Below, in pieces: positions 26,221 through 35,438 of a stretch of DNA of 43,360 nt; the stretch's first letter is position 1, and every line of letters begins with the position of its first letter. Location: contig JAGWAZ010000010.1 in the NCBI GenBank assembly GCA_021296135.1, positions 1 through 43,360 of the forward strand. Direction: 5' to 3'. The notes under the pieces were generated by a model that had not been told where the DNA came from, did not search any database, and worked only from the letters and a program-made list of their open reading frames with translations. The translations under genes were made by a program, and so were the position numbers. The DNA comes from Chlorobiota bacterium (GTDB taxonomy: Bacteria; Bacteroidota; Ignavibacteria; OLB7).

Positions 26221-27180
26221 TCATCCTTCCACTCTTTTCTCCCTCATCTCTGACGAGAATTTCCAACCAGCAGCAACGCTAAAGCTGTTCAGGCGAAATG
26301 TGTTAACGCCGAATAACTTGACCTGATATTGGGCACTGAGCGTTAGATGTTGGTTAAGCTGTACAAATCCTCCGGGCTGTAGAGCAATGTAATCCTCACG
26401 ATCGATTGTGGTAAAACGACCGGTTCCCCCATCCTGTCGCAGCTTTTCACTTTCGGTTCCATCTGCTCCCGCGTAAAAAGGCCGAAGTGGTTGCGAGGCA
26501 TCCTCTGTCGCCAAAACTCCACCGAACCCTACAAAGATCCCTGCCCCTTCAACACGTGAGATACCAGCCTGCCCATAATAGACAATCTCATCAACCGGTT
26601 CCTCTGTGCGCACGTTGTATCCTATTGATCCTTTCAGCCAGAACTCGTCCCCTGCATATCCAAAGTGGAGTATGTTCAGGAACTGGAGGTATCCGTCACT
26701 CAGAAATGTTGGATGATTAGGGTCATCATAGATACCATTATGAAAACCGGGTGGAATACGAACCATTGAGCTGACGGCCGTTCGGAAACGCCCGAAAGGC
26801 ATTCCGTAAGTCAACCCGACACCGAACCAGGCGGGGGCAAAAATCGATCGATCGGGAAACCGGGATTCACTTGTGAGGGTGTAATAACCGATAGGAAGCT
26901 CAACGTTGGCTTCCAGATTCTTTATGATCTTGTAATCAGCAGAGAGACCCAACGTAAAGGCGGTGAAGGTCGTTTTCACGCTGTCAAAGAGTCGGGTCTG
27001 CCCGTCAACGTTAAAGTAATCTCGTGTGCTTCCCCAATTGATCGAGAACCAGGCTTCCGCTGTTCCCTCAGACTGCAAAAAAGCATCTCCCTGTGCCGGG
27101 ATCTCTGCAGAGACTGCGAACAGAAGAATGACAACCACACATAGTCGGTGAAGATGCTTATGGTTTTGCATTGATTTCAT
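26221..27180 (-). CDS. Predicted outer-membrane beta-barrel protein, 319 aa
   Basis: The N-terminal signal peptide (CVVVILLFAVSAEIPA, then QG) is followed by about 290 residues of alternating pattern suited to a 12-14-stranded barrel, with strands such as AEAWFSINWG, TFTAFTLGLSADY and FRTAVSSMVRIPPG. The GFVQLNQHLTLSAQYQVKLF strand and FSVAAGWKF come near the end. A short charged tail follows the last strand. It resembles generic FCB transporter/channel-type barrels, but no specific family is clear. It lies 145 bases after the anti-sigma gene, with a probable terminator between, so it may be a regulon member rather than strictly co-transcribed. Confidence 0.75.
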   Translation of the reverse strand: MKSMQNHKHLHRLCVVVILLFAVSAEIPAQGDAFLQSEGTAEAWFSINWGSTRDYFNVDGQTRLFDSVKTTFTAFTLGLSADYKIIKNLEANVELPIGYYTLTSESRFPDRSIFAPAWFGVGLTYGMPFGRFRTAVSSMVRIPPGFHNGIYDDPNHPTFLSDGYLQFLNILHFGYAGDEFWLKGSIGYNVRTEEPVDEIVYYGQAGISRVEGAGIFVGFGGVLATEDASQPLRPFYAGADGTESEKLRQDGGTGRFTTIDREDYIALQPGGFVQLNQHLTLSAQYQVKLFGVNTFRLNSFSVAAGWKFSSEMREKRVEG

Positions 27181-27256
27181 TGTAGTTACGTGAGCTATTC
27201 AATAATGGTATGTAAGATACGGCGATCCATCACTCGCTTTAATGCCATTGAAAGAG

Positions 27257-27298
27257 AACGGGCGGGAGGTTGTCAGGAGACAGACCATCGCGCCCGTT
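27257..27298 (-). terminator. Hairpin after the anti-sigma gene
   Basis: AACGGGCG (27257-27264) pairs with CGCCCGTT (27291-27298) around a 26-base loop. Read on the minus strand, the descending arm is followed by CTCTTTC. It lies 28 bases beyond the anti-sigma stop and would separate it from the 319-aa barrel gene. Confidence 0.5.
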
Positions 27299-27325
27299 AT
27301 GAACATCTACACTTCCGAGCAATCC

Positions 27326-28906
27326 TCAAAATCCAAGCTCTACACCTGCGTTGACCCCATAGTTCGCATTGAAATCAACCTCTTGGGAGAACTCATGGAG
27401 CATTGATCCACCAACCCCCAAAGTCCAGGCAACGTTTTCATGTGTAGAGATCGCTGCATAAGCCCGGGCATTCAGAACGATGCCTCCGTCAGCTCCACCA
27501 ACTCCAACACGACCGTGAATGTTCAATCTCTTGTTCACCGATGTGACCTTATGATCATAGAACACGAGACCATAGACCATTGAGGCCTCGGACTCATAGG
27601 AATGGAAATAATACTGTGGACGGTTCGGTTGAGAGGCAGTTCTGCCATCCGTTTGTTCTTCTCCTAAACTTCCACCGGCCCGGGAGTTTACTCTGCTTCC
27701 CCCTTCAGATTCTATTGCCGAGGAGAGATCATCCGGACCAATGTTGCTCCGTGCAAACCTATGCAACGGCTTTTCTCCCTCTACCCCCCCTTCAAGACCA
27801 ACTTTATGATAGCCGAACATTGCGCTCCCCCCTTCAAGACCAATCCGATTTTTCTCGCCCAGAGCCAGAGCCAGGTATGCAGATCCTTGAACCGAGAAGG
27901 TTGACTTCTTGGTAGTGATGCCGGAGGCGAGCGTTCCACCGAACATAATGCGACGACGACTCGATTCCGAATTGCCAAGCATCGGAATTTGGCGGGAGTT
28001 TGATCGCAATACCACAACAGTACCATTATCACCCCCTTGTCCATAGCGAGCCTTCGGTTGAGTTTTGTCTAACAGCTTGGGACTTGAGAGAGCTGACGCA
28101 AGAAGCTTATCAGGATTTTCTCCAAGGGAACGCAATGATTGTCCGTTCAGAACAACTGAGCTTACCTCAGGAATAGTAAGACCAGACTCAGTATCGAGTG
28201 ACGGATGACGATCCACATCTTCTCTGAGGAAGGATTCGTTTGCAACGGACTCCGATCTGTTTGGTTCGATTTCAGGATCTGAGATCTCGGCAAAACCATT
28301 TGGATCAGCCTCTATTGAACTTCTATCGAGTATAGCTATAGACTGATCAGCCTGATTATACACTTGTTGTCTCGGCTCAGAGACGCGTTTTGTTCTCAGG
28401 CTTGATATACCTGAAGCCGTTGCACGAGTTTCCTGCGATGCCGAGGAAAGAAGCGGCGTTGACCCCTGACTATTTGATGCCTCTGCGAGAAGCGCTGTTG
28501 AGGTAGCTTGGGGATCTATATCGGGCAATTCCAGTCCGGCCAGGCGATCACTTCCAGAGGGAGCGATCAAGGTTGGTGCCAGCGCAATCAACACAAGGGT
28601 GACCATCGCAACAAGTGAAGCACCGGCAATACGCTCCGGGAAAAAGAGCGGACGTCGTTTTTCCTCTTCTTCCTCTGCCAACTCAGCAAACTGCTCCGAG
28701 AGAGTCTCCCGGACAACCATAGAGAGGGCCTCGGGAGGAGTCAATATCAACAAATCATCGTGGATAATCGAACGCAACTCGAGCGTCTGCAACAATTCAG
28801 TTCGCAGTCGAGGCTCGGTGTCGAAAAGGTCACGGAAGTGCTGAAGCTCTCCCTCGGAAATCGACCCGTCGAGATATTTTTCGAGATAGTTATCGACTTT
28901 TGTCAT
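27326..28906 (-). CDS. Anti-sigma-like protein with C-terminal outer-membrane barrel (Dma-like)
   Basis: A 526-aa protein whose ATG overlaps the stop of the ECF sigma gene (ATGA, 28903-28906), so the two are made together. Residues 1-90 are cytoplasmic and helical (KVDNYLEKYLDGSISEGEL opens it), as in anti-sigma factors of the FCB group; no HxxxCxxC zinc motif is seen. A single transmembrane helix spans ~93-115 (ASLVAMVTLVLIALAPTLIA). Residues ~116-315 are Ser/Gln/Glu-rich, low complexity, long enough to cross the periplasm. From ~318 to the end, glycine-rich amphipathic strands (FSVQGSAYLALALG, LNARAYAAIS, GVNAGVELGF) form a barrel-like domain ending in Phe. This layout matches the dual membrane-spanning anti-sigma factors known from Bacteroides thetaiotaomicron; that identity is inference. 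Confidence 0.75.
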   Translation of the reverse strand: MTKVDNYLEKYLDGSISEGELQHFRDLFDTEPRLRTELLQTLELRSIIHDDLLILTPPEALSMVVRETLSEQFAELAEEEEEKRRPLFFPERIAGASLVAMVTLVLIALAPTLIAPSGSDRLAGLELPDIDPQATSTALLAEASNSQGSTPLLSSASQETRATASGISSLRTKRVSEPRQQVYNQADQSIAILDRSSIEADPNGFAEISDPEIEPNRSESVANESFLREDVDRHPSLDTESGLTIPEVSSVVLNGQSLRSLGENPDKLLASALSSPKLLDKTQPKARYGQGGDNGTVVVLRSNSRQIPMLGNSESSRRRIMFGGTLASGITTKKSTFSVQGSAYLALALGEKNRIGLEGGSAMFGYHKVGLEGGVEGEKPLHRFARSNIGPDDLSSAIESEGGSRVNSRAGGSLGEEQTDGRTASQPNRPQYYFHSYESEASMVYGLVFYDHKVTSVNKRLNIHGRVGVGGADGGIVLNARAYAAISTHENVAWTLGVGGSMLHEFSQEVDFNANYGVNAGVELGF

Positions 28907-29463
28907 TCATTCTGATTGTGAACCACTGGAGAGAGGATCGTTCGCAACATTTTTCTCGCTCGGTAGATCCGGATCTTTACCGCTGCAATCGAGGCTCCGG
29001 TTATCTCCGCAATCTCCTTGTATGCATAGCCATCATACTCATAGAGCACAATCGTTTCCCGATAGTCATTGGGCAACCGTTTTAACGCGGCTGCAACCTC
29101 TTCATGCAATGCCACATCTCTGATGCGAGCCGGAGAGATGTCGGCAACAGAAGCCTCAAACGGCACAGTCTGCTTTTTGTTTCGCCGCATGTTCAAACAA
29201 ACATTACGGACAATCGTAAAGAACCAGACCATAAAACTGCGTCCATCATAAGTATGGCGATGTTCATGTAGTCTCATAAAAGCCTCCTGGAAGGCATCAT
29301 GTGCCATTTCCTCATCGTAAAGGACCCTCATACAGTAGACATAGACCTTCTTTTCATATCGCCTGAAAATCTCATTGAAGGCCTGAACATCCCCCTTTTG
29401 GGCACTTAGGAAAAGCTCGTTATCGGAACGATCTTCCTGCCGTCTGGTCTGTTCTTCTTTCAT
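28903..29463 (-). CDS. ECF-family RNA polymerase sigma factor
   Basis: A 186-aa sigma-70 family factor reduced to regions 2 and 4. Region 2 includes SAQKGDVQAFNEIFRRYEKK and DAFQEAFMRLHEH, with the -10 recognition part MVWFFTIVRNVCLNMRRNKK. Region 4 has ALKRLPNDYRETIVLYEYDG and the helix-turn-helix YKEIAEITGASIAAVKIRIY. I start at Met 29463; the frame is open ten codons further, but those residues are not family-like. Its stop overlaps the start of the anti-sigma-like protein, which is the expected partner. It is divergent from lon across 165 bases that must hold promoters for both. Confidence 0.92.
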   Translation of the reverse strand: MKEEQTRRQEDRSDNELFLSAQKGDVQAFNEIFRRYEKKVYVYCMRVLYDEEMAHDAFQEAFMRLHEHRHTYDGRSFMVWFFTIVRNVCLNMRRNKKQTVPFEASVADISPARIRDVALHEEVAAALKRLPNDYRETIVLYEYDGYAYKEIAEITGASIAAVKIRIYRARKMLRTILSPVVHNQNE

Positions 29464-29628
29464 AACTTGGGAACATACTATATAAACATACACAGGATTT
29501 CAGGAATGGTTACCGCGATTATGCGACTTTCCGACCCTGCTGACTTGATAGTATATACCTATATTAGATTGATGTGTCATAATCACAACTGAGCTATCCC
29601 CTGGATCATATTTGAGAGCACTATTTTC

Positions 29629-32124
29629 ATGAGTTCGAAAGCATCAAGATCTGAGACAATTACCACACTCCCGGTGCTGCCTCTGCGTGACATCGTGATT
29701 TTCCCAAACATGATTTTTCCTGTTCTGGTTGGTCGTGAGTCGTCCCTGAAGGCAGCAACAGAAGCCCTGAATAATGACAAGCAGATCCTTCTGGTGACGC
29801 AACAGAACCCGGAAGTTGATGAGCCATTTGAGGAGGATGTCTACAGATCAGGTACGGTGGCAACTATTGCTCAGATGCTACGCCTTCCGAACGGTCTGAT
29901 GAGAATACTTGTAGAGGGAGAATCTCAGGGAATCATCCGCGAGATTGCGTTCAACGGTGAGTATATGGAGGCGGCAGTTGCTATCATTAGTCCTGTCCCT
30001 TCAACGGACAAGCAGATGAAAGCGCTCAAACGTCAAGTCGCTCTCTTGTTCCAGGAGTATGTTCGCCTGCACAACGAGATGCCGCCCGAAATGTTCGCTA
30101 CCTTTGAAAGTATTGAGGACCCGGTCCGGCAGCTCTATTTCGTTGCCGGAAATTTGGGAAGCAGTACCGAGTCGAAGCAACGCATCCTTGAGGCGACCGA
30201 GGTGAAGGAACAATACATGGAGTTGGTAAAGCTCCTGAACGAGGAGATTGAAATCCTGAGGCTGGAACAGGAAATTGACTCGAAGGTGCAGGACACCATT
30301 CAGAAATCCCAACGACAATTCATCATTCAGGAACAGATTCGAGCACTCCAGGATGAGCTTGAAGATGAGGCCAGGGAAGTCTCTCCCGAACTGACAAAGC
30401 TGAGAGAGGCTATCGAAAAAGCAAAAATGCCAAAAGAGGTGGAGGCAAAGGCCTTTGAAGAGCTGGATAAACTCCGCAGAACGCCAGCAATGTCTCCGGA
30501 ATTTGCCGTTAACCGGAACTATCTCGAATGGATTACAACTGTTCCATGGACGAAGAAGACCCGGGATAAACTCGATATTGAACACGTCAAGGGAATTTTG
30601 GATGAAGATCATCACGGCCTGGAAAAACCTAAGGATCGCATCCTGGAGCACATCGCTGTCCTGAATCTTGTTCGAGAGATGCGAGGACAGATACTCTGCT
30701 TCGTCGGCCCGCCAGGCGTTGGCAAGACATCTCTTGGCAAGTCAATTGCGCGCGCTCTGGGACGGAAGCTTGTCCGTGTGTCGCTCGGTGGCGTCCGGGA
30801 TGAGGCGGAGATTCGCGGCCACCGTCGCACATATATTGGCTCAATGCCTGGAAGAATCATTCAGTCGATGAAGAGGGCCGGAACAACGAACCCCGTAATG
30901 GTGCTTGATGAGATCGACAAGATGAGCATGGATTTTCGGGGTGATCCATCCTCTGCTATGTTGGAAGTGCTTGACCCGGAACAAAACGTGGCCTTCAACG
31001 ATCACTATCTCGAAGTTGACTACGATCTTTCTCATGTCCTCTTCATCGCCACTGCTAACGTGCTGCACAACATTCCACTACCCCTGCAGGACAGAATGGA
31101 GATTATCCGCCTCAACAGCTACCTTGAGCACGACAAACTGGAGATAGCAAAACGACACATTGTCCCCAAGCAGTTGCAAGAACATGGGCTGAACGATCGA
31201 TCAGTAGAGTTTACAGATGATGGCCTGTTGAAAATTATCAGGGAATATACCTCTGAAGCAGGAGTGCGAAATCTTGAGCGGGAAATTGCTGCGGTCTGTC
31301 GGAAAGTTGCCCGCGAAATTGTATCACAGAAAAGCAAGACATCACGTAAAAAAACAAAATCATCGAGCCGCACTTCACCGACATCCTCTGCCGCAATAGG
31401 TGTCACTCCTGAACTGGTGGAGCAATACCTTAAGATACCCCGTTTCCGCAATCGTGCATCGGAGAGTGAAGATCTGCTCGGCACTGCGACCGGCCTTGCC
31501 TGGACACCAACCGGCGGTGATACACTGACGGTTGAGGTTTCCATTGTGCCCGGCAACGAACGCCTGACACTGACCGGGCAACTTGGAGATGTCATGAAGG
31601 AGTCTTCGACCGCAGCGTTGACCTATGTCAGAGCAAATGCCAAGAGACTCGACATCCCTGAAAACTTTATCAAGGAGCGGGAGGTACACATCCATGTGCC
31701 TGAAGGGGCAATTCCTAAGGATGGTCCTTCAGCTGGTATTACGATGGCAGTTGCTCTTATCTCGGCGGCATCCGGTCGTCCTGTTCGATCTGATGTGGCA
31801 ATGACCGGCGAAATCACGCTGCGAGGAAGGATCCTGTCGATTGGTGGCCTTACCGAAAAGCTCTTGGCCGCACAAAGAACGGAGATAAAACGTGTGATTA
31901 TTCCTAAGGAGAATGAGATTGATCTGAAGGAAATTCCTGATCAAATCAAGGAGGGGTTGGAGATTATTCCGGTTGAATCATTGGCTGAAGCCGTTCCCCA
32001 TGTTTTTCGAGAATCTTCAGTGGTCACATCGAACGGCCTTGCCAAAACGATCAAGTCACGAAAAACCACAAATTCCAGAAAGAAGAAAACAGGCGTTAAG
32101 AGATCGAAAACCTCCTTATCGTAG
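29629..32124 (+). CDS. lon: Lon ATP-dependent protease
   Basis: An 831-aa cytoplasmic AAA+ serine protease that degrades misfolded and regulatory proteins. The N-terminal substrate domain (about 15-205) begins [20 protein letters not shown]. Walker A is GPPGVGKT at 360-367, and the Walker B region reads [12 protein letters not shown]. The protease dyad is Ser701 in PKDGPSAG and Lys744 in GLTEKLLAA, 43 apart as in E. coli Lon. Two Lys/Ser-rich low-complexity pieces stand out: an insert at about 565-588 between the ATPase and protease domains, and the last ~30 residues. Both are longer than in E. coli Lon. The ATG is preceded only by a weak GAG tract. Confidence 0.97.
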   Translation: MSSKASRSETITTLPVLPLRDIVIFPNMIFPVLVGRESSLKAATEALNNDKQILLVTQQNPEVDEPFEEDVYRSGTVATIAQMLRLPNGLMRILVEGESQGIIREIAFNGEYMEAAVAIISPVPSTDKQMKALKRQVALLFQEYVRLHNEMPPEMFATFESIEDPVRQLYFVAGNLGSSTESKQRILEATEVKEQYMELVKLLNEEIEILRLEQEIDSKVQDTIQKSQRQFIIQEQIRALQDELEDEAREVSPELTKLREAIEKAKMPKEVEAKAFEELDKLRRTPAMSPEFAVNRNYLEWITTVPWTKKTRDKLDIEHVKGILDEDHHGLEKPKDRILEHIAVLNLVREMRGQILCFVGPPGVGKTSLGKSIARALGRKLVRVSLGGVRDEAEIRGHRRTYIGSMPGRIIQSMKRAGTTNPVMVLDEIDKMSMDFRGDPSSAMLEVLDPEQNVAFNDHYLEVDYDLSHVLFIATANVLHNIPLPLQDRMEIIRLNSYLEHDKLEIAKRHIVPKQLQEHGLNDRSVEFTDDGLLKIIREYTSEAGVRNLEREIAAVCRKVAREIVSQKSKTSRKKTKSSSRTSPTSSAAIGVTPELVEQYLKIPRFRNRASESEDLLGTATGLAWTPTGGDTLTVEVSIVPGNERLTLTGQLGDVMKESSTAALTYVRANAKRLDIPENFIKEREVHIHVPEGAIPKDGPSAGITMAVALISAASGRPVRSDVAMTGEITLRGRILSIGGLTEKLLAAQRTEIKRVIIPKENEIDLKEIPDQIKEGLEIIPVESLAEAVPHVFRESSVVTSNGLAKTIKSRKTTNSRKKKTGVKRSKTSLS

Positions 32125-32161
32125 CTTTCCACGCTGAGAGAAGATAGAGAGAAGGAAAGCT
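32123..32161 (+). terminator. Possible hairpin at the end of lon
   Basis: AGCTTTCC (32123-32130, overlapping the stop) pairs with GGAAAGCT (32154-32161) around a 23-base purine-rich loop. No U-run follows. Weak candidate for a 3' end or processing structure. Confidence 0.3.
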
Positions 32162-32337
32162 GTTAAACCGGTCTGAACTGCTGGGGTCATACCTCGCGGT
32201 TACAACAACCGAAGGGAGTTGCGTAGCCATCCGAAGCTCAAGAGGGGAAGTTTTTTGTGAGATTATACCGCTTCAGTGCAAAGTTATGTATATTCAAACG
32301 TATGTATCATATTACTGATCACAGGAGAATCCATAGC

Positions 32338-32724
32338 ATGGTTTGGCAAAGCAACCGATGGAGAGGGTTTACTGTAGCCCTGTTGATGACGATTCTCAGT
32401 TCCGGGATCGCCTGGAGTCAGGACAACGAGTCGATTGAAGCACAACTCAACCTGACACAGCAGCAAAAGGAAAAGATCACCGAACTTCGCAAAACGTTCA
32501 AGAAGAGTTCCGCTCCAATCAAGAGCCGGATTCGCTCGCTCCGACAGGAACAAAAGAATCTTGAAAATGATGGGGCAGCAGAGGCAGAAATCAAGAAAGT
32601 ACTGGACAAAATTGCACCGGAAGAAATCTCGCTGTCACTTCTTCTGCTGAATTTTAAACGAGATTACCTGGCAGTTTTAACACCAGACCAACAGAAGAAA
32701 CTGCAGAGGTTAAAAAAGAAGTAG
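32338..32724 (+). CDS. Spy/CpxP-like periplasmic LTxxQ protein
   Basis: A 128-aa small exported protein. The ATG at 32338 has AGGAG ten bases upstream and begins a signal peptide (FTVALLMTILSSGIAWS). An earlier in-frame ATG at 32257 lacks these. The mature part is all helix, with the two family motifs LNLTQQQKEKI near the start and LAVLTPDQQKKL near the end. Spy/CpxP proteins act as ATP-independent periplasmic chaperones or modulate envelope-stress and metal responses. Placement behind lon fits a protein-quality theme, but co-regulation is not shown. A bidirectional terminator follows. Confidence 0.8.
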   Translation: MVWQSNRWRGFTVALLMTILSSGIAWSQDNESIEAQLNLTQQQKEKITELRKTFKKSSAPIKSRIRSLRQEQKNLENDGAAEAEIKKVLDKIAPEEISLSLLLLNFKRDYLAVLTPDQQKKLQRLKKK

Positions 32725-32749
32725 CTCTTCGGCAAACAGCATCAAAAAG

Positions 32750-32785
32750 AACGAGCCACTCGCAACCGATGTCGAATGGCTCGTT
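32750..32785. terminator. Bidirectional terminator between convergent genes
   Basis: AACGAGCCA (32750-32758) pairs perfectly with TGGCTCGTT (32777-32785). The plus strand continues TTCTTG, and the minus strand continues CTTTTTG. It serves both the Spy-like gene and dapD. Confidence 0.75.
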
Positions 32786-32804
32786 TTCTTGTATAGCTAT
32801 GAAT

Positions 32805-33647
32805 TCAGCGTAAGGCTTCTTCCATTGCTGTTCGCGCATCAGTCTTTTCATCGCGATACTTGACGATAACCGGCGTTGAGAGAGATAGACCATACTCGGC
32901 AGCGAATTTGCCAGCAATGGTACGTGATCCCATCACGACCACACCTCCTTCAGGAATTATGAGTGGGCTATTATCAGCTCTCCGCTCAAGTATCTTCTCG
33001 TTGATCAAATCATACACCTTGGATGAGGCGGTCAAAATCACTCCACTGGCCAGGACAGCACGCCGACCCACGATCGTCCCTTCGTAGATTCCACAATTTC
33101 CTCCCACAAGAACCTCATCTTCAATGATGACCGGATTCGCACCGACCGGCTCCAGCACACCCCCTATCTGAGCAGCAGCACTCACATGCACTCCTTTGCC
33201 GATCTGGGCACATGTTCCGATAAGAGCATGAGAATCGACCATGCTCCCCTCATCGACATAGGCGCCGATATTTATGTACATCGGCGGCATGCAGATGACT
33301 CCCGGGGCAACGTATGCTCCGTCCCGAATTGCCGATCCCCCCGGCACTAACCGGACATTATCGGAAAGGGAGATTTGTCGCAGCGGCAAATTCTCCTTGT
33401 CAAAGAAGGGAAACCCATCGAGCGAGACATCTGCCAACGCTCCCACGCGAAAACCGAGCAAGATTCCCTGTTTCACCCAACTGTTTGTTTTCCACCCACC
33501 CGATCCATCCGGCTCAGCAGATCGAATTTCGCCACTGTTCAATCCCTTTTTAAGCATGAGGAAAAGATCACTCGCTTCCTCACGAGGGAATGAAGCACCA
33601 CTCAAGGGAAATACTTCTTCAATACGCTCCTTTAGTTTTTCGATCAT
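32805..33647 (-). CDS. dapD: Tetrahydrodipicolinate N-succinyltransferase
   Basis: A 280-aa cytoplasmic acyltransferase of the succinylase branch of lysine and meso-diaminopimelate synthesis. It uses succinyl-CoA and tetrahydrodipicolinate. After an N-terminal helical domain, hexapeptide repeats build the left-handed beta-helix. The DapD signatures are [39 protein letters not shown], and [17 protein letters not shown]. Length agrees with E. coli DapD (274). The gene stands alone; no other dap gene is in the window. Confidence 0.96.
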   Translation of the reverse strand: MIEKLKERIEEVFPLSGASFPREEASDLFLMLKKGLNSGEIRSAEPDGSGGWKTNSWVKQGILLGFRVGALADVSLDGFPFFDKENLPLRQISLSDNVRLVPGGSAIRDGAYVAPGVICMPPMYINIGAYVDEGSMVDSHALIGTCAQIGKGVHVSAAAQIGGVLEPVGANPVIIEDEVLVGGNCGIYEGTIVGRRAVLASGVILTASSKVYDLINEKILERRADNSPLIIPEGGVVVMGSRTIAGKFAAEYGLSLSTPVIVKYRDEKTDARTAMEEALR

Positions 33648-34850
33648 ACGAGTTTTCTACAACGTCGTTCTTCAGTTTCTTTCTCTGTCTCTGTTGAAGA
33701 GCGATCGAAGAAAATTATACCAATTTCATGTGTTAATGACGTGAATCTGAAAGGAGGTAGAGTGAGTCTCCCGTCGCTCTCTTCTCCCTGTTTCTTTCAA
33801 GTATATGCTCAACAATTCTGATTTCGGTATATGACATCGATGAATGAAATTAGCACTAATCAGAGAACGGTTCTCTCTGTTCAGCCAGATTACTTCCCTC
33901 CTGTTTCGAGACATCGGAGCTTGTCTGACTTTCGGAGCAAGTATATCCATCACCTGGTTGACCTATCAGATTATCGTCGTCCGTAGGTGGCATTGGTGGC
34001 AGCTTGTCCGAAGCTCATGGAAAGAGAAGCGAAAGAACCGATGAAAGAGCCAGAAGTCCTATCACAAGAACGTGGAATTCTATTGCGTGTGTTCAGATTA
34101 TTGAAAAAACAGGTGTGGAAAACGTGCGGAATTCGTGGGTTCGTCGGATCGTGGGAGCAAATTATCGGACGGCGAAGTTCCTTAATTCGTACGGGTGTGC
34201 GGGATACGCGCGAAAAATCGCCGGTTGTTTGGGAACTTGCGGAACGCAGTTTGGAACGTTTGCCGCGTCAATTGTGAACACATTACGGAACTCATATTGT
34301 GCTCACAGTGAATAGCATTCGTGGAGTTGTGAGTTCATAGAGTCTGTAAGGTAGAAGAATCTACCCCTTCTACTCACTACCCGCTATTGACTACCCACAG
34401 ACATCGAATGGGGTTGGGGTTGCTTCTCAAGAGCTGTCAGAATCTATACCGAAAGATCAGTCGCTATTGTGCTCGACGATATAGTCTCGTATTCTGTGCT
34501 ACGACCAGTCCGGTTGCTGTAATAGTTCCAGCTCTTCTCTCAGCAATGGGAGTTCCGTAGGTTCAATGCGATACTGAACCGGTGCCAACTCTCTTGCTTT
34601 GCCTACAGGATTTCTTCCTGAAATTCTTACTCTTCCCGTAGAATCGTGTTACCCGCACGATTGTTGCATAGTAATTTTTGTGTGTCTTACACATGAAACA
34701 AAGTAGAGGAAGGGAGTAAACTTTATTCAGAATGACGCATCAGAACCATTACAGTTTTTACAACCTAAGCTCGTTCGATCTGTTCCATAAATGTGAGTTT
34801 CCGAGGCAGTGTAACGCCCGCTACATCGGGGCGTGGGGAGAAAGAGATAG
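33648..34850. other. 1.2-kb gap without a convincing gene
   Basis: The first ~200 bases would hold the dapD promoter. A plus-strand frame at 33987-34277 (96 codons) is open but has no ribosome site, an unusual run of CGT/TTG codons and no family resemblance. The DNA at 34055-34300 is dense in GGAA/TTCC and CG-rich words (CGTGGAATTC, GCGGAATTCG, TTGCGGAACG) and might be a structured RNA or decayed DNA; it fits neither tmRNA, SRP RNA nor RNase P RNA by eye. GGTAGA-AGAA-TCTACC (34351-34366) is a small hairpin, followed by a stuttering CTACTCACTACCCGCTATTG piece. A coding-like remnant occupies 34499-34648 on the minus strand. ACGCCC/GGGCGT (34814-34833) forms a hairpin just before the next gene. 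Confidence 0.5.
34499..34648 (-). pseudogene. Possible C-terminal remnant of an unidentified gene
   Basis: A minus-strand frame between an upstream TAA (34649-34651) and a TAG (34499-34501) encodes about 49 residues that look protein-like: STGRVRISGRNPVGKAREL, then YRIEPTELPLLREELELL and a QQPDWS end. There is no start codon. I do not recognise the family, and chance cannot be excluded. Confidence 0.25.
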
Positions 34851-35438
34851 ATGGATTATACCTATAAATATCCCGGCAACGTAAGCGAAGTCATTGGTCG
34901 CCGGTTCGGACATATCACTGTACCGGATGAATTCCTTGCGCAGACGCATGAAGAGTTAATGAAGCGTCTCGGCGCTCCGAACAAGACTATTGCTGTTCAG
35001 ATAGAGGTAAATGCCTCAAAAGAGCATATTTGGGAGATTGCTGCCGGATCGGTCGATGTCTTCTTTTCACATCAACCGGTCTATGCGGGAATTTCTCCGA
35101 TCAACTCGCTCGGTTCGGAGGAGGGTGGAAGGTACATTATTCACCGTATCATTGATGGGTGTGTGATCGATCGGGTTGGCGAGGTGATGCTCAGTATGCC
35201 ACTCTCCCAGTTTACCGTGAGCGATATTGATAGCGCCGATGTCAGTGTGAGTGGTTTCTTCCTGTCACTGTACTCGATTAATCTGGAAGATCATCCCGAT
35301 AATCCTGACAGTACGCTTGTGCTTCTCTCCTACACAATGTTAGGAGTTGCTCATCCCTGGGCCCTCGGAATGCTGGCATATCAGGCTAAGAGCATCAAGC
35401 ACTATGCTGAATCGGGTGGTGATGATATTGAGCGATGA
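34851..35438 (+). CDS. Uncharacterised SRPBCC/START-like protein
   Basis: A 195-aa soluble protein with no signal peptide or membrane helix. GGGGAGAAAGAGATAG precedes the ATG. The stretch IAVQIEVNASKEHIWEIAAG opens a likely helix-grip fold, followed by strands GGRYIIHRIIDGCVIDRVGE, SQFTVSDID and TLVLLSYTMLG. The C-terminal helix (AYQAKSIKHYAES) would close a ligand pocket, as in polyketide-cyclase or START-type proteins. This fold call is by pattern only; no ligand can be named. Its stop lies inside a large inverted repeat shared with the convergent FecCD gene. Confidence 0.7.
   Translation: MDYTYKYPGNVSEVIGRRFGHITVPDEFLAQTHEELMKRLGAPNKTIAVQIEVNASKEHIWEIAAGSVDVFFSHQPVYAGISPINSLGSEEGGRYIIHRIIDGCVIDRVGEVMLSMPLSQFTVSDIDSADVSVSGFFLSLYSINLEDHPDNPDSTLVLLSYTMLGVAHPWALGMLAYQAKSIKHYAESGGDDIER

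Noticed and set aside
30001-30651. 216-codon frame antisense to lon
   Set aside because: Lies wholly within the conserved ATPase part of lon; Leu/Phe-rich shadow of Glu/Lys codons.
33987-34315. tmRNA, SRP RNA or RNase P RNA
   Set aside because: No tag reading frame with TTCGA arm, no SRP loop and no conserved RNase P core could be recognised.
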